A stretch of 64,000 nucleotides of DNA, from assembly GCA_023229385.1 (NCBI GenBank), contig JALNZI010000001.1:124001-188000 (forward strand). The letters are read 5' to 3'. The notes below the pieces were generated by a model. It made no database searches. It was given only the letters and a program-made list of their open reading frames with translations, and had not been told where the DNA came from. Each line of letters begins with the position of its first letter. The stretch's first letter is position 1. Shown in pieces: positions 39,621 through 48,624 of the stretch. The position numbers and the translations under genes were made by a program. This DNA comes from Candidatus Omnitrophota bacterium. GTDB taxonomy: Bacteria > Omnitrophota > Gorgyraeia > Gygaellales > Profunditerraquicolaceae.

Positions 39621-40181
39621 TCATTGGTTATTTCGTTCAAAATATAGTGCATGGAATCTATATTTAATGAAAGTCCGGTATTCATTTGTATAGTATTCTA
39701 TTGTAGAAGTGCTAGAGGAAGTACTATTTCCATTGTAATTGCCATTATAAGTTCCATAAGAATAGTTACTATCCCAAGATCCACTAAATGACCCATTATT
39801 GTTTGTTTGAGTCGTAGTATTTACGTTTGCAGTATGATATACTGGGACTAATAATGTCTGAGATGATAATTCTTTTGGATACATGACAACTACAAGATCA
39901 GCACCCACATTTTCACCTTGGGTTGTAGCGCAATCTATAGTGGTTCTATCACTATATCCTCCAATAAAAGCCGAATATCCTAATAATGTTAAATTATATT
40001 TGTTTACAGTATCTTGAGTTGGTAATGTATTTACTACAATTGTTTTAGGTTCTTTTCGCTTATTTGGAATCTTGGCAATATTGACTTCATGATAAAAATC
40101 ACCATATGCGCCCGCACACCCTACTAATGATGTAGTAAATAATGCAATAATTAGTGTGATTATATTATGCTTGAGTTTCAT
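39621..40181 (-). CDS. lipoprotein, paralog 1
   Basis: A 186-residue protein with signal peptide and lipobox LVGC|A (cysteine about residue 22), followed by AGAYGDFYHEVNIAKIPNK. Paralog of 42003-42536: both share LLGYSAFIG, DCATxQG-type, GADLVVVMYP-like and a final YEYRTF...FHALYFER pattern, with an N/S/G-rich low-complexity stretch between. Probably lipid-anchored in the host envelope. Function unknown; envelope modification or superinfection exclusion is possible. Confidence 0.8.
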   Translation of the reverse strand: MKLKHNIITLIIALFTTSLVGCAGAYGDFYHEVNIAKIPNKRKEPKTIVVNTLPTQDTVNKYNLTLLGYSAFIGGYSDRTTIDCATTQGENVGADLVVVMYPKELSSQTLLVPVYHTANVNTTTQTNNNGSFSGSWDSNYSYGTYNGNYNGNSTSSSTSTIEYYTNEYRTFIKYRFHALYFERNNQ

Positions 40182-40210
40182 GTGTATCCTTTTAGTTTTG
40201 ATTTATATAT

Positions 40211-40435
40211 TTAAGTATTTTTGCTTAGATTTTCTTCCATGTCTTTATTAAGTCGAGTAAAATACTTTACACATTCTTGGGTTAAATTGAAAGTATTCAC
40301 ATCACTCTCAATAAATATGTTTGGAATATATGTGGATACTTTATCTATGCTGTGCGGAGTTTTGAATAAATTAGTAATCCCACATTGTTTAGATAGCTCT
40401 AATTCTACTATTTGAATAATCGCAGACATACTCAT
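40211..40435 (-). CDS. hypothetical protein, 74 aa
   Basis: Not recognised. Helical with two cysteines and VELELSKQCGITNLF. Its ATG overlaps the stop of the secreted protein gene upstream by 4 bases, so it is translationally coupled. Confidence 0.6.
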   Translation of the reverse strand: MSMSAIIQIVELELSKQCGITNLFKTPHSIDKVSTYIPNIFIESDVNTFNLTQECVKYFTRLNKDMEENLSKNT

Positions 40436-41481
40436 TTCTTATCAATTTCTGCGCGGAGTTGTGTCACTTCCTTTTGGAGTTCGGCTGACGGTTTAACCTT
40501 ACTCCAATCTTTTTCCGAATCTTCATTCCAATTTCGTTCAGTCGTGATGTAGAAATTTCCCTTACGAGTTGGATATATTGCAGGATGCCCAACCAAAGAT
40601 ATTAAGGTATGCCTTTCTATCTTGATAGTTTTGTAATATGATCCACTGGTATACAGTAACTTGATTTCAAAGGAATCTGAATACTCGCCTTGATCATTAA
40701 AAACAGTATCATTGTATTTCAAGAAATGTGCATAGAATTCACAGTCAATTTCATTTGCTGCAAGCCCGGCATACTTTCCATGTAGAGAAAATCTCTGGGT
40801 GGCCTTTGAACTATCGAGTACACCATTATTAACAAAGGTGTCGTGAACAACCTTAGTTATGGTATCATACTTAATCTTATCCACTCCGAGTACGGAATTG
40901 CAAGATACCCACGATGGGGAAATTTTATCAACCTTAATTACTGTATCAATCTTAAATACAGTATCATGGGCACATATAGTGTCAACCTTAACTAAACTGT
41001 TAACTACACTGTCAATCTTAATTAATGTATCATGAATATATACTTTTTTGGCACCCCCATATACATATATACTGTCAACCTTAACTATGGTGTCATGTAG
41101 ATATTTAGTTTTGAATCCATCTTGATAGTAATCATCGCTCCAACCATGAGATATGGTGCAAGTTACTTCTCCAGTATTCAATGTCCAGGTTGCCGGAATT
41201 CCGTATCTCAATCCATAGTCTGAACGTAGTCCTCGATATTCATTTCCGTCAAAAATATCGAAAGAGAATGCCCCACCATTTGCATAAATAGCTTTACGAT
41301 TATGCCCACTACTACCGTCAGCATTGTACAGGTTATTGTCATCTAGGATGAGATTCACACTATATGCTTTGCTAGCATACCCTGCGGCAACTGCATCGAA
41401 TCGGCAAGTCATATTGACTCGTTCAGTCGCATTAAGTCTAATGACAAAGAGCGCAAGAATCAAAATCAACAATTGTTTCAT
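40432..41481 (-). CDS. secreted protein with HDT/KVDT repeats, 349 aa
   Basis: Signal peptide MKQLLILILALFVIRLNA with likely cleavage before TERVNM. The middle has repeated units such as LHDTIVKVDS, IHDTLIKIDS and AHDTVFKIDT, a repeat type frequent in envelope proteins of Fibrobacterota and Bacteroidota. The N-terminal third has a Trp/Gly-rich YGLRYGIPATW segment and the C-terminal end is coiled coil (LQKEVTQLRAEID). Likely exported; may coat or modify the host envelope. It offers a hint about host lineage. Confidence 0.75.
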   Translation of the reverse strand: MKQLLILILALFVIRLNATERVNMTCRFDAVAAGYASKAYSVNLILDDNNLYNADGSSGHNRKAIYANGGAFSFDIFDGNEYRGLRSDYGLRYGIPATWTLNTGEVTCTISHGWSDDYYQDGFKTKYLHDTIVKVDSIYVYGGAKKVYIHDTLIKIDSVVNSLVKVDTICAHDTVFKIDTVIKVDKISPSWVSCNSVLGVDKIKYDTITKVVHDTFVNNGVLDSSKATQRFSLHGKYAGLAANEIDCEFYAHFLKYNDTVFNDQGEYSDSFEIKLLYTSGSYYKTIKIERHTLISLVGHPAIYPTRKGNFYITTERNWNEDSEKDWSKVKPSAELQKEVTQLRAEIDKK

Positions 41482-41495
41482 TACTTATCTCCTTT

Positions 41496-41987
41496 TTATT
41501 TGGGTAATGCTACGCCTTTAATTTCATACTTTTGCATAAGTCTAGATAATTCTGTACGTTCTTTTTCTTCTATAATTTTTTTATTATTTTTATCTTCTAG
41601 TAATTTAGCTGCCTTTATTTCATCATTATATTTTTTAAGAATTAGAGAAGATTTCAATAACTTTCTAGCTAATTTAGTATGATGATTTTGATTAGATTCG
41701 GGAATATCTAAAAATCCAAATTTTTCAACATCATCTTTAGTATATTCACGATCTCCACGTTCAAAGAATTTACGGCCATCTACTTCAACCATATCAACCA
41801 AAGTTGCATAAGCGGAATAGATGTTTAATTGTGTGACCCTATATTCATCAGATTCAAAGGCATCATTAATAGCTTCTACGAGATTATTTCCAAAGCCTTC
41901 AATATCCCAATCATCTCCACAATCGTCACATCCAGGATCATTACTTATAGTAACCTTGACAATTGTTTTAATATTTGCTTCTGACAT
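41496..41987 (-). CDS. hypothetical protein, 163 aa
   Basis: Not recognised. Begins SEANIKTIVKVTISND, then CDDCGDDWDIEGFGNNLVEA, and has a long charged helical C-terminus (LLKSSLILKKYNDEIKAAKL). Not secreted, although flanked by exported proteins. Confidence 0.65.
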   Translation of the reverse strand: MSEANIKTIVKVTISNDPGCDDCGDDWDIEGFGNNLVEAINDAFESDEYRVTQLNIYSAYATLVDMVEVDGRKFFERGDREYTKDDVEKFGFLDIPESNQNHHTKLARKLLKSSLILKKYNDEIKAAKLLEDKNNKKIIEEKERTELSRLMQKYEIKGVALPK

Positions 41988-42002
41988 GTTTACTCCACCT
42001 CT

Positions 42003-42536
42003 TTATTTTCTTTCTAAGTATATTGCATGAAATTTATAGGTATTGAATGTTCGGTATTCATCAGTAGTATATTGAATAGTAGATCTTGAATTGCTATATG
42101 CATTGCCTGAATAACCAATAGATGAATTATTTCCATATATTGTTCCATTATAAGTAGTATTACTATTTGTATTTACTGTAGCTTCATGATCAATTGGTAC
42201 TAACCTAGTAGTTGAATTAATTAATTCAGGGGTAGTTACAATTACTAAATCTGCATCTACTTCAGAGCCTTGTTCAGTTGCACAACCTATACTAGTAGTA
42301 TTTGAATTATAATATCCAATGAAAGCAGAATATCCTAATAACCTTAAATTATATTTTTCTAAAGTATCATAATCAATATATGGGGTATTTTCAACAACAA
42401 TTGTATTGGGCATTTTATTTTTATTTTTAATTTGAGCTATATTAATAGTATGATAATAATCCCCATATGCACCAGCACACCCAAGTAATGTATTTAAACA
42501 TAAGATTAAGACAGCAAATGCTAAGATTTTTTTCAT
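42003..42536 (-). CDS. lipoprotein, paralog 2
   Basis: A 177-residue paralog of 39621-40181 with lipobox LLGC|A (cysteine about residue 20), AGAYGDYYHTINIAQI, LLGYSAFIGYY, GCATEQGSEVDADLVIV and a FHAIYLERK end. The low-complexity N/S/G stretch differs. The two copies bracket the HDT-repeat protein. Exported and lipidated by inference. Confidence 0.8.
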   Translation of the reverse strand: MKKILAFAVLILCLNTLLGCAGAYGDYYHTINIAQIKNKNKMPNTIVVENTPYIDYDTLEKYNLRLLGYSAFIGYYNSNTTSIGCATEQGSEVDADLVIVTTPELINSTTRLVPIDHEATVNTNSNTTYNGTIYGNNSSIGYSGNAYSNSRSTIQYTTDEYRTFNTYKFHAIYLERK

Positions 42537-42620
42537 TAAACTATTTCTCCGTGTAAATTAGTTATTCTAAATCTTTTTGATTATAGTGTGAAATGTTTAT
42601 GTAATTGGGATTCAGTTGGT

Positions 42621-43019
42621 TCAGTCATTTGGACGACTTTCTTGTAGTTCAATTAATTTTTTAACCAAATCATATTGATTTTGTGCATTAGGTGGAAACC
42701 AAATATCAATCATATAACAATCAATATATTTGATTAATTTTTTTACTTCTTCTAATAAATCAGCATTTTCTTTAGATTCTACACATAATTCATTAATTTT
42801 ATCATATATTTTATTAATAGCTAATAATAAATTATTTCATTGGGCTTCGGCTGCTTCATGATATAGTTCATTAAGCCAAAGAGTTACTTGCCTCAAATTA
42901 ATAAAAATAGTATATTCTTCTTTATTTGTTAATCGTTCATATAATTCACAATAAAAATCTCCAGTAGATTTAATATTTTCTTTCACCCATTCTGTAAATA
43001 TTTCTAGTGCATTTTTCAT
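42621..43019 (-). pseudogene. helical protein gene interrupted by an in-frame TGA, or readthrough gene
   Basis: The first 60 codons (start MKNALEIFTEWVKENIK) end at TGA 42837-42839. The same frame then continues for 71 sense codons (LLLAINKIYDKINELC..., IDCYMIDIWFPPNAQNQYDL..., ELQESRPND) to TGA at 42621. The second part has no good start codon or ribosome binding site. Codon use and amino-acid make-up match on both sides. A recent nonsense mutation or programmed readthrough would both explain it. The first part overlaps the upstream gene by 4 bases. Confidence 0.6.
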
Positions 43020-43324
43020 TTGTTACCTATTCCAGCCCATTTCATTAATTCAGTTGCATACTCAGAAGCTATAAGTATCCAAGCATCTTTAATAGTAAGA
43101 TTTGATAGATTATATTCAATAATAGTAGTTTCTTCATCATATTCATTGCTATAAAAATAAGGCAATGCTCCTAATGTATATGAAAATTCTGCTAAGTTTT
43201 TAGTAGTCCATTTCCATTTTGGTCCTCGATATTCATCATTTATCATTGTAGCAAATGCAATTCCAGTGCATTTGATTACCATTTGAATAAATTCTGCTAT
43301 TCTTACTCCTTTTAATTCTTTCAT
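43016..43324 (-). CDS. hypothetical protein, 102 aa
   Basis: Not recognised. Helical with MVIKCTGIAFATMINDEYRGPKW and ASEYATELMKWAG. It overlaps the interrupted gene at 43019 by 4 bases (ATGA). Confidence 0.65.
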   Translation of the reverse strand: MKELKGVRIAEFIQMVIKCTGIAFATMINDEYRGPKWKWTTKNLAEFSYTLGALPYFYSNEYDEETTIIEYNLSNLTIKDAWILIASEYATELMKWAGIGNK

Positions 43325-43402
43325 AATATTGTAGCCTTTATTTTATCATTAATTTTAGAATGAGAGCTAAATTAACATCTGTTTTTACAGTAGTATTCAT
43401 AA

Positions 43403-43849
43403 TTAAAAATGAATATCTGAATGAATTATATAGCCTCTTTTGAGGGCTTTTATTTTAAGTATAGTTGGTAATTGCTCAACATCTGGCTTAGATTCAATCT
43501 GAATTTGGCCTATTGATATTATAATTTTTGCATATTTGTAATCTTGATCTAAATCTTTTTTTAACTTATTTACGAAATGACTACCTATTTTATTTAATTC
43601 TAATATATTGAAATTATTTACAATATAAGTAAAAGGATCGAAAGTAGTATTCAATTTAAACGTATTTCTAAACAATTTACCAGAATATGTTAAGATGAAT
43701 AAATCTTCGGCTGGATTAATTATATCAAATTCATTATCATTCTGGACAATATAGTTGGGTAGATTAAATTCATATCCTAGATACCATGCAATTGCTTTAA
43801 CTACATGGCTTTTAGATATACTGGTATCAATATCATCTATCATAGACAT
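43403..43849 (-). CDS. hypothetical protein, 148 aa
   Basis: Not recognised. The ATG at 43849 (MSMIDDIDTSISKSHVVKA) is preferred because a longer frame overlaps the zinc-ribbon gene. It contains FNLPNYIVQNDNEFDI, FDPFTYIVNNF and KYAKIIISIGQIQIES, which match the protein at 44737 (YEFIDL, KFAQFIIKIKNAPIIEYEF), so the two may be paralogs. Confidence 0.6.
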   Translation of the reverse strand: MSMIDDIDTSISKSHVVKAIAWYLGYEFNLPNYIVQNDNEFDIINPAEDLFILTYSGKLFRNTFKLNTTFDPFTYIVNNFNILELNKIGSHFVNKLKKDLDQDYKYAKIIISIGQIQIESKPDVEQLPTILKIKALKRGYIIHSDIHF

Positions 43850-44039
43850 TTTTATTTTCTTTCTGTTTAGCTTCATTTTCTATACATTGTTTAGATCGAA
43901 CTATAGTATTGCCACTTGGACTGATATATTCAATAGTTCCACATAGATATTCATATGCATCATTCATAATCATAGGAGATTCTAATTCATTACAGCAAGG
44001 GCATTTACCCATAATTGGGGGATATTCTTTAAATTCCAT
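43833..44039 (-). CDS. zinc-ribbon protein, 68 aa (RSKQCIENEAK family)
   Basis: CPCC and LCG elements followed by VRSKQCIENEAKQKE, the same ending as the 57-residue protein at 44537. Paralogous small zinc ribbons of this type are widespread in phages and resemble Lar-type restriction-alleviation ribbons, but that role is not shown. Confidence 0.65.
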   Translation of the reverse strand: MEFKEYPPIMGKCPCCNELESPMIMNDAYEYLCGTIEYISPSGNTIVRSKQCIENEAKQKENKNVYDR

Positions 44040-44048
44040 TATGTATCC

Positions 44049-44255
44049 TTACGTATTTAATGGGCAATTAGGGTGGATATTTTTAAACATATTAAAATCA
44101 CCAATTCCAACTTTAAATCCAGGTCCATCTTTTTCTAAACATTCCCAAACACCAATTGGAGCAGAAGTAAAAGGATCATCATGATCCCAAGCTGAATTAT
44201 AAATTCTAGGACAATCATGACAACATTCTACATCATGAGTAATTTGAACTTGCAT
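44049..44255 (-). CDS. cysteine-rich conserved phage protein, 68 aa
   Basis: CCHDCP, then DHDDPFTSAPIGVWECLEKD, and a final HPNCPL: a recurring phage pattern of unknown function, probably metal binding. Confidence 0.7.
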   Translation of the reverse strand: MQVQITHDVECCHDCPRIYNSAWDHDDPFTSAPIGVWECLEKDGPGFKVGIGDFNMFKNIHPNCPLNT

Positions 44256-44261
44256 TATATT

Positions 44262-44540
44262 TTACTTTCTTTTGAATTTAGTAGTGCGTTTTAAAACATC
44301 AATAAAACATGCAATGTCTTCTAAAGAAGAAGTTCTAGCATATATAATTTCATCATTTTTAATAATCACTCGTTCTTTGCATCCATCTGGATGAATTGTA
44401 ACAAAGCAATCACATTTTAATGAAACATTCCCATTTAATTTATCTTTGGCATATTGAGTTGTATCCTCATCAATGAACCATTTAATAGGACCATTTGGAC
44501 CATCTGTTAGAAAGTCTGGATCTTTATTGAAATCAATCAT
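44262..44540 (-). CDS. hypothetical protein, 92 aa
   Basis: Not recognised. Acidic start (DPDFLTDGPNGPIKWFIDED), a CDCFVTIHPDGC segment and a helical end. It overlaps the stop of the 57-residue zinc-ribbon gene (ATGA). Confidence 0.65.
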   Translation of the reverse strand: MIDFNKDPDFLTDGPNGPIKWFIDEDTTQYAKDKLNGNVSLKCDCFVTIHPDGCKERVIIKNDEIIYARTSSLEDIACFIDVLKRTTKFKRK

Positions 44541-44710
44541 TTAATTTCTTTTTGTTTAGCTTCATTTTCTATACATTGTTTAGATCTTGTTACATTATCT
44601 TTAATAGCTCTAAGATACTTGAAAGTTCCGCATGGATATCTAATAGCATCCAGCATATTCCGATAACTTATTGCTTCGGCTCCGCAAAATGGACATTTAA
44701 TTGTTTTCAT
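44537..44710 (-). CDS. zinc-ribbon protein, 57 aa (RSKQCIENEAK family)
   Basis: CPFCG and YPCGTF elements, then TRSKQCIENEAKQKE, shared with 43833-44039. A short frame supported by the paralog and by its ATGA coupling to the next gene. Confidence 0.65.
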   Translation of the reverse strand: MKTIKCPFCGAEAISYRNMLDAIRYPCGTFKYLRAIKDNVTRSKQCIENEAKQKEIK

Positions 44711-44736
44711 TGTAAACCTTATTATTTTGGATTATA

Positions 44737-45252
44737 TTATTTTATTAAGATAAATTTATATGAATCTGGGATAATCATATCCATATTCCAAGATAACGCA
44801 TGGGGATCATTAATACCAGATGAACTCCCTAATTGCGGTATTGGTGTTAAATTAAACGATGAAAGAGATTCACTTCTATTTGGATTATTTGCATATATAG
44901 TAGGCCATTTATAATATTTAATAGTAATATCTAACCATTTATCTAAATTTACTCTATATGAAATAATATGCGCTATTTTAGGGTCAATAGATAATTTACC
45001 TTGTTTAGGTAAATCAATCCCTCCAATTGACTTATTATCAATGCACAATAAATCAATAAATTCATATTCAATTATTGGAGCATTTTTAATTTTAATTATA
45101 AATTGAGCAAATTTATAATTTTCAAGTATCCATTTAATATCATCTTGATCTTCTAGAATTTCCCAGACTTTACCTAATGGAAATATATTGGGCAATGAAA
45201 CATTACGTATTGATAATATTTCATATTTTTCTTCATCTGTTAATATTGACAT
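44737..45252 (-). CDS. hypothetical protein, 171 aa
   Basis: Not recognised. Mixed: ILSIRNVSLPNIFPLGKVW, FAQFIIKIKNAPIIEYEF, PTPIPQLGSSSG-like loop, and a final IIPDSYKFILIK strand. Possible distant relative of the protein at 43403. Confidence 0.6.
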   Translation of the reverse strand: MSILTDEEKYEILSIRNVSLPNIFPLGKVWEILEDQDDIKWILENYKFAQFIIKIKNAPIIEYEFIDLLCIDNKSIGGIDLPKQGKLSIDPKIAHIISYRVNLDKWLDITIKYYKWPTIYANNPNRSESLSSFNLTPIPQLGSSSGINDPHALSWNMDMIIPDSYKFILIK

Positions 45253-45253
45253 A

Positions 45254-45448
45254 TTAATTTCCTTTGTTTTTTAAATCTTCTCTTTTATCATTAATTGCAG
45301 CATCTGTTCTTTTTAAATCTTTAGCAGTATTATGCGCTGGAATTTTATTTTTTTCATCCCTTAATATTTTTTGACATTCTGGTTCAGTATAATGTTTTCC
45401 AGCGTTTTCTGCTAAATTTTTTGATTTTGGTAAATACCTTTTCATCAT
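45254..45448 (-). CDS. small Myb/SANT-like DNA-binding protein, 64 aa
   Basis: A basic protein with YTEPECQKILRDEKNKI and TAKDLKRTDAAINDKRE, the 'A.xLxRTxxAIxxK' pattern of small Myb-like helix-turn-helix domains common in phages. It ends immediately before the gene at 45252. Regulator role inferred. Confidence 0.6.
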   Translation of the reverse strand: MMKRYLPKSKNLAENAGKHYTEPECQKILRDEKNKIPAHNTAKDLKRTDAAINDKREDLKNKGN

Positions 45449-45507
45449 TAATTCCTCATTAGAAAGACGGTATTGCCTTTCATCTGCTCAAATTATATCA
45501 TTTAATA

Positions 45508-45894
45508 TTAATGCCATCCTTTTTCTAGCCATAATTCTACATTTGAAGTTGGAGTGCCTTGTATCCAATGTGAACCTGTTATTAACAATGGTAGTGGAAA
45601 TCCTGGATCATATATTAATCTCATTAGCATTGTGCTATCTGTTGTAAATATGCAAGAATCTAATCCATTAACACGCTTACAAATATAAATAGGCGTAGAT
45701 TGAAATCTAATATCCGACCCATTTATATTAAGTAATTGCCATTTATTATCCTCATTACTTAATATTAAATGAGCAATTACTTTATATTCACTATTATTAA
45801 TAGTAACTGGATTATTTGAAAATATAAAAGTAACTCTTTCAGTTGCAAAAGAAACGCCAAAGAATAGTAAGAGTATTGCAATTAGATTCTTCAT
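45508..45894 (-). CDS. secreted protein, 128 aa
   Basis: Signal peptide MKNLIAILLLFFGVSFA, probably cleaved before TERVTF, the same mature start as the HDT-repeat protein. The mature part is beta-rich with two cysteines that could form a disulphide (PIYICKRVNGLDSCIF). Coupled to the lipoprotein gene upstream by a 4-base overlap. Confidence 0.7.
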   Translation of the reverse strand: MKNLIAILLLFFGVSFATERVTFIFSNNPVTINNSEYKVIAHLILSNEDNKWQLLNINGSDIRFQSTPIYICKRVNGLDSCIFTTDSTMLMRLIYDPGFPLPLLITGSHWIQGTPTSNVELWLEKGWH

Positions 45895-46778
45895 TTTATA
45901 TCCCTATTATTAATAAAGGATGAATTTATTTTCATCATGATAGCAAATCTATTACCTTCTTCATTTGCATTTTCTTTAACAATCATTCTATCATTAATTA
46001 ATGTTAATACTTTATAACCAGCTTGCTTTTTATTTCTTTGCATAAATCTAATATGATCGTTATTGGTTATATAAGTGAAATCTTCCATTATTGCTTGTTT
46101 TTTAGATAAAGCAACTCCACTAAGAATTAGTCCTAGTATATTTATATTTCGATTATGTTTAATAATTGAATCCGCCTCAAACCATTCATAACTATGGCTG
46201 TTTTCAAATTCTATATAATGAAATCTATTAAATTTCATATTACTACCTAATGTGGTAAATTTTTTAAAATTCCAAAGCCCCTTCAAATTATTAAAATCAA
46301 TTTTCCCGCTATTTATTACCACACATTTGCTAATTGCAGCAGTATAATTACCTAAAGAATCTTTACCTCTAATTAATACATTAAAAATTCCAGGTAATAA
46401 TGAAGAATCAGGCGTTATTACTACAAAGCCATTGTTATTGCTACTTTTTGTAAGAGGGATCTCAATAAATTCATTAGATGAATCTACCTCAATACTAATC
46501 GCTTTAATATCTCCCATTTTTGAATTCCAATTTATATTAATAGTATCTTTATTATAATCATTTAATACAATTACTTCATTTTTAAATTTAATTTTTATTT
46601 TAGAATATCCTAGCTTTAGACTACTATCAATATTATGAATTGTTGAATTGTCTGCAATGAATCTAGAAGCAACTCCTTTAGAAACTTTCATCGGATCAAT
46701 TGAGTCTAATTTTTTAGGATAATGCTCAGAGTCACAACCAATTAATATAGCAAATAGTAACATAATTAATTTATTCAT
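45891..46778 (-). CDS. lipoprotein, 295 aa
   Basis: Signal peptide MKNLIML-type (MNKLIMLLFAILIGC) with lipobox LIGC, cysteine at residue 15. The mature part is beta-rich with an Ig-like middle (GVFNVLIRGKDSLGNYTAAIS-type) and a C-terminal section WFEADSII and MQRNKKQAGYKVL. Likely envelope-anchored. Forms a small exported set with its neighbours. Confidence 0.72.
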   Translation of the reverse strand: MNKLIMLLFAILIGCDSEHYPKKLDSIDPMKVSKGVASRFIADNSTIHNIDSSLKLGYSKIKIKFKNEVIVLNDYNKDTININWNSKMGDIKAISIEVDSSNEFIEIPLTKSSNNNGFVVITPDSSLLPGIFNVLIRGKDSLGNYTAAISKCVVINSGKIDFNNLKGLWNFKKFTTLGSNMKFNRFHYIEFENSHSYEWFEADSIIKHNRNINILGLILSGVALSKKQAIMEDFTYITNNDHIRFMQRNKKQAGYKVLTLINDRMIVKENANEEGNRFAIMMKINSSFINNRDIK

Positions 46779-47215
46779 TATTCAATCCCTTTATTTTTTA
46801 ATAATAATAGTACAAGATCAGATTCCAATTTATCTAAAGTATTAGGAGTTATTTCACTAAAGTCATCCCAATCAAATTCATTTTTATTAAATTCAATGGG
46901 ATTTCCTTTAGCATTATAAGCCACAAGAAGTTTTTGCCTAACATAAATAGAAAGACCATAAACATATTCCCTTTTAATTACAATTCCAGAATCACTATTA
47001 TTTGGAGAAAATGCTTCAAATACAAATACATGAAGATTTTTAACAGAATCCCTGTAATACATTAAATCAGAAGTATCAATATATCTAGCTAAACTACGAT
47101 TTTTTGTAGTAATACATACATAAGGTGCATCTCTAAAAGGAGAATGAGTAATGTGTCTTTTTTGGGCAAAACATATTGATGTTGCAAATAGTAATCCAAG
47201 TATTAGCTTTTTCAT
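46778..47215 (-). CDS. secreted protein, 145 aa
   Basis: Signal peptide MKKLILGLLFATSICFA, cleaved before QKRHITH. The ATG at 47215 is chosen for the signal peptide. Beta-rich mature part with VCITTKNRSLARYID and KREYVYGLSIYVRQ. Unknown function. It overlaps the lipoprotein gene by one base. Confidence 0.7.
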   Translation of the reverse strand: MKKLILGLLFATSICFAQKRHITHSPFRDAPYVCITTKNRSLARYIDTSDLMYYRDSVKNLHVFVFEAFSPNNSDSGIVIKREYVYGLSIYVRQKLLVAYNAKGNPIEFNKNEFDWDDFSEITPNTLDKLESDLVLLLLKNKGIE

Positions 47216-47348
47216 CTCAAATCTTTCTGTGAAGTTATTGAAAAAATATGGCCGTTTAAAGCAGCTCAATCATTAGTCTATGTAGTTCTTCACAAAACTA
47301 ATAAAAGTACTTTCAAATGGCTAAAATCAGGCTTAGAATTGAATCTAG

Positions 47349-47741
47349 TTAGTTACAACCAGCTTCTCGTTTAGCTTCTTCATATGCAGCTTCAATGCCC
47401 TGCTCTCTAGCAACATGATCATCGGTAGCTTGATCATTATACAAAGGAGTTTGACTTTCAGCTTTAACTTGATTGAGGTGAGTAATTTCAAGATTATTGC
47501 AAGCTTCTTTTTTAATTAATTCTTTTTGCTGTTCATTAATATTCGCATCTTGAGCAGCGGAAGGAGTATTTGCTGGTGCAGTAATTGGAGTTGATGGAGT
47601 GGAAGAATAATCGGCATCTTCTGGTTTATTGCAAGAACGAATAACATATATGCAGAATCCAAGTATAATAAGTCCAATAGTTAGTTTTAATGTGCTATGG
47701 GAAGATTTAGAAGTTTTGGGCTGTTCATTTTCTTCAGACAT
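47349..47741 (-). CDS. single-pass membrane protein, 130 aa
   Basis: A cytosolic start (EENEQPKTSKSSHSTLKL), one transmembrane segment (IGLIILGFCIYVI), then a P/T/A-rich linker and helical periplasmic part (INEQQKELIKKEACNNLEI). A C-terminal AAYEEAKREAGCN. Not recognised; topology resembles bacterial envelope spacers. Confidence 0.65.
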   Translation of the reverse strand: MSEENEQPKTSKSSHSTLKLTIGLIILGFCIYVIRSCNKPEDADYSSTPSTPITAPANTPSAAQDANINEQQKELIKKEACNNLEITHLNQVKAESQTPLYNDQATDDHVAREQGIEAAYEEAKREAGCN

Positions 47742-47810
47742 GGTTGGTCCTTTCTGAGTAATCAGTGGCTAGTATTGACTAATATAACAAAACTGAATGC
47801 GCATGTAGTC

Positions 47811-48182
47811 TCATTCAGTTAGTAGCTTAAAGCCTTTAGAATGAATTCTTTCAAGTAGTATTATTCTATCATTTATAGATTCTGAATAATCATTCATTAA
47901 TTCCTCTGGAAGATTTTCAAATGAATCTCCATAATATTGCACATTTAGCTGCCTATGAATACATGTATAATATATTAGTTCATATCTATTTTTTAAATAA
48001 GCCAATTTATTATAGAAAAATTTTACATGACCTGTTCCCAAAGTAAAAGCAGGTGGAATATTTTGCATACTCACTCGACCTGCTTTTACCATATTTGGAA
48101 TTCTTTTAATTTCTCTATGTTCAGCTAAAAGTAATTTAGTTGGCAATTCATCTGGAATTATTCCTACATTAATTCTTGTCAT
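47811..48182 (-). CDS. hypothetical protein, 123 aa
   Basis: Not recognised. Mixed composition with EHREIKRIPNMVKAGR and LKNRYELIYYTCIHRQL. Overlaps the CCGHGK gene by 14 bases. Confidence 0.65.
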   Translation of the reverse strand: MTRINVGIIPDELPTKLLLAEHREIKRIPNMVKAGRVSMQNIPPAFTLGTGHVKFFYNKLAYLKNRYELIYYTCIHRQLNVQYYGDSFENLPEELMNDYSESINDRIILLERIHSKGFKLLTE

Positions 48183-48624
48183 CTACATCTATAATACAAA
48201 ACCCAGATAGATCTTTAATGAAGGCATCAATGTATTTTTTACAATTAAGGTGCCATTCCATATTACGAATGAAATCATTGGCTTGCTCATATGCATCTTC
48301 ACCAACAGTAGTTTTTAAGTCAGTTCCCCAATATCCATGACTAATCATAGTAAAAACAGAATGATCATAATTAAGATCTGAATTATCTAGTTCAATTCTC
48401 CAGTTATTACCATATCGCCAATATCTACGATCAATGCATCTTCCCAAAAATCGCAAACCAAGTTCAGAAGTGCATCTGAACCAAATGGCAAAAGGTTTTT
48501 TACCATGCCCGCAACAAGATTCACAAGTCTGTATTCCTGGTAAACTATTAAGAGCATCACATAATGGAATACATTCAACATCCATCTGTTCATCATAGTT
48601 TTGACTATAGTTTAATTTAAACAT
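48169..48624 (-). CDS. conserved phage protein with CCGHGK motif, 151 aa
   Basis: Contains CDALNSLPGIQTCESCCGHGK and PFAIWFRC, a well-spread phage family ('N.lPGI.T..SCCGHGK'), probably metal binding. The ATG at 48624 is chosen because GAGGACAT precedes it and it directly overlaps the upstream stop. Function unknown. Confidence 0.75.
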   Translation of the reverse strand: MFKLNYSQNYDEQMDVECIPLCDALNSLPGIQTCESCCGHGKKPFAIWFRCTSELGLRFLGRCIDRRYWRYGNNWRIELDNSDLNYDHSVFTMISHGYWGTDLKTTVGEDAYEQANDFIRNMEWHLNCKKYIDAFIKDLSGFCIIDVDDKN

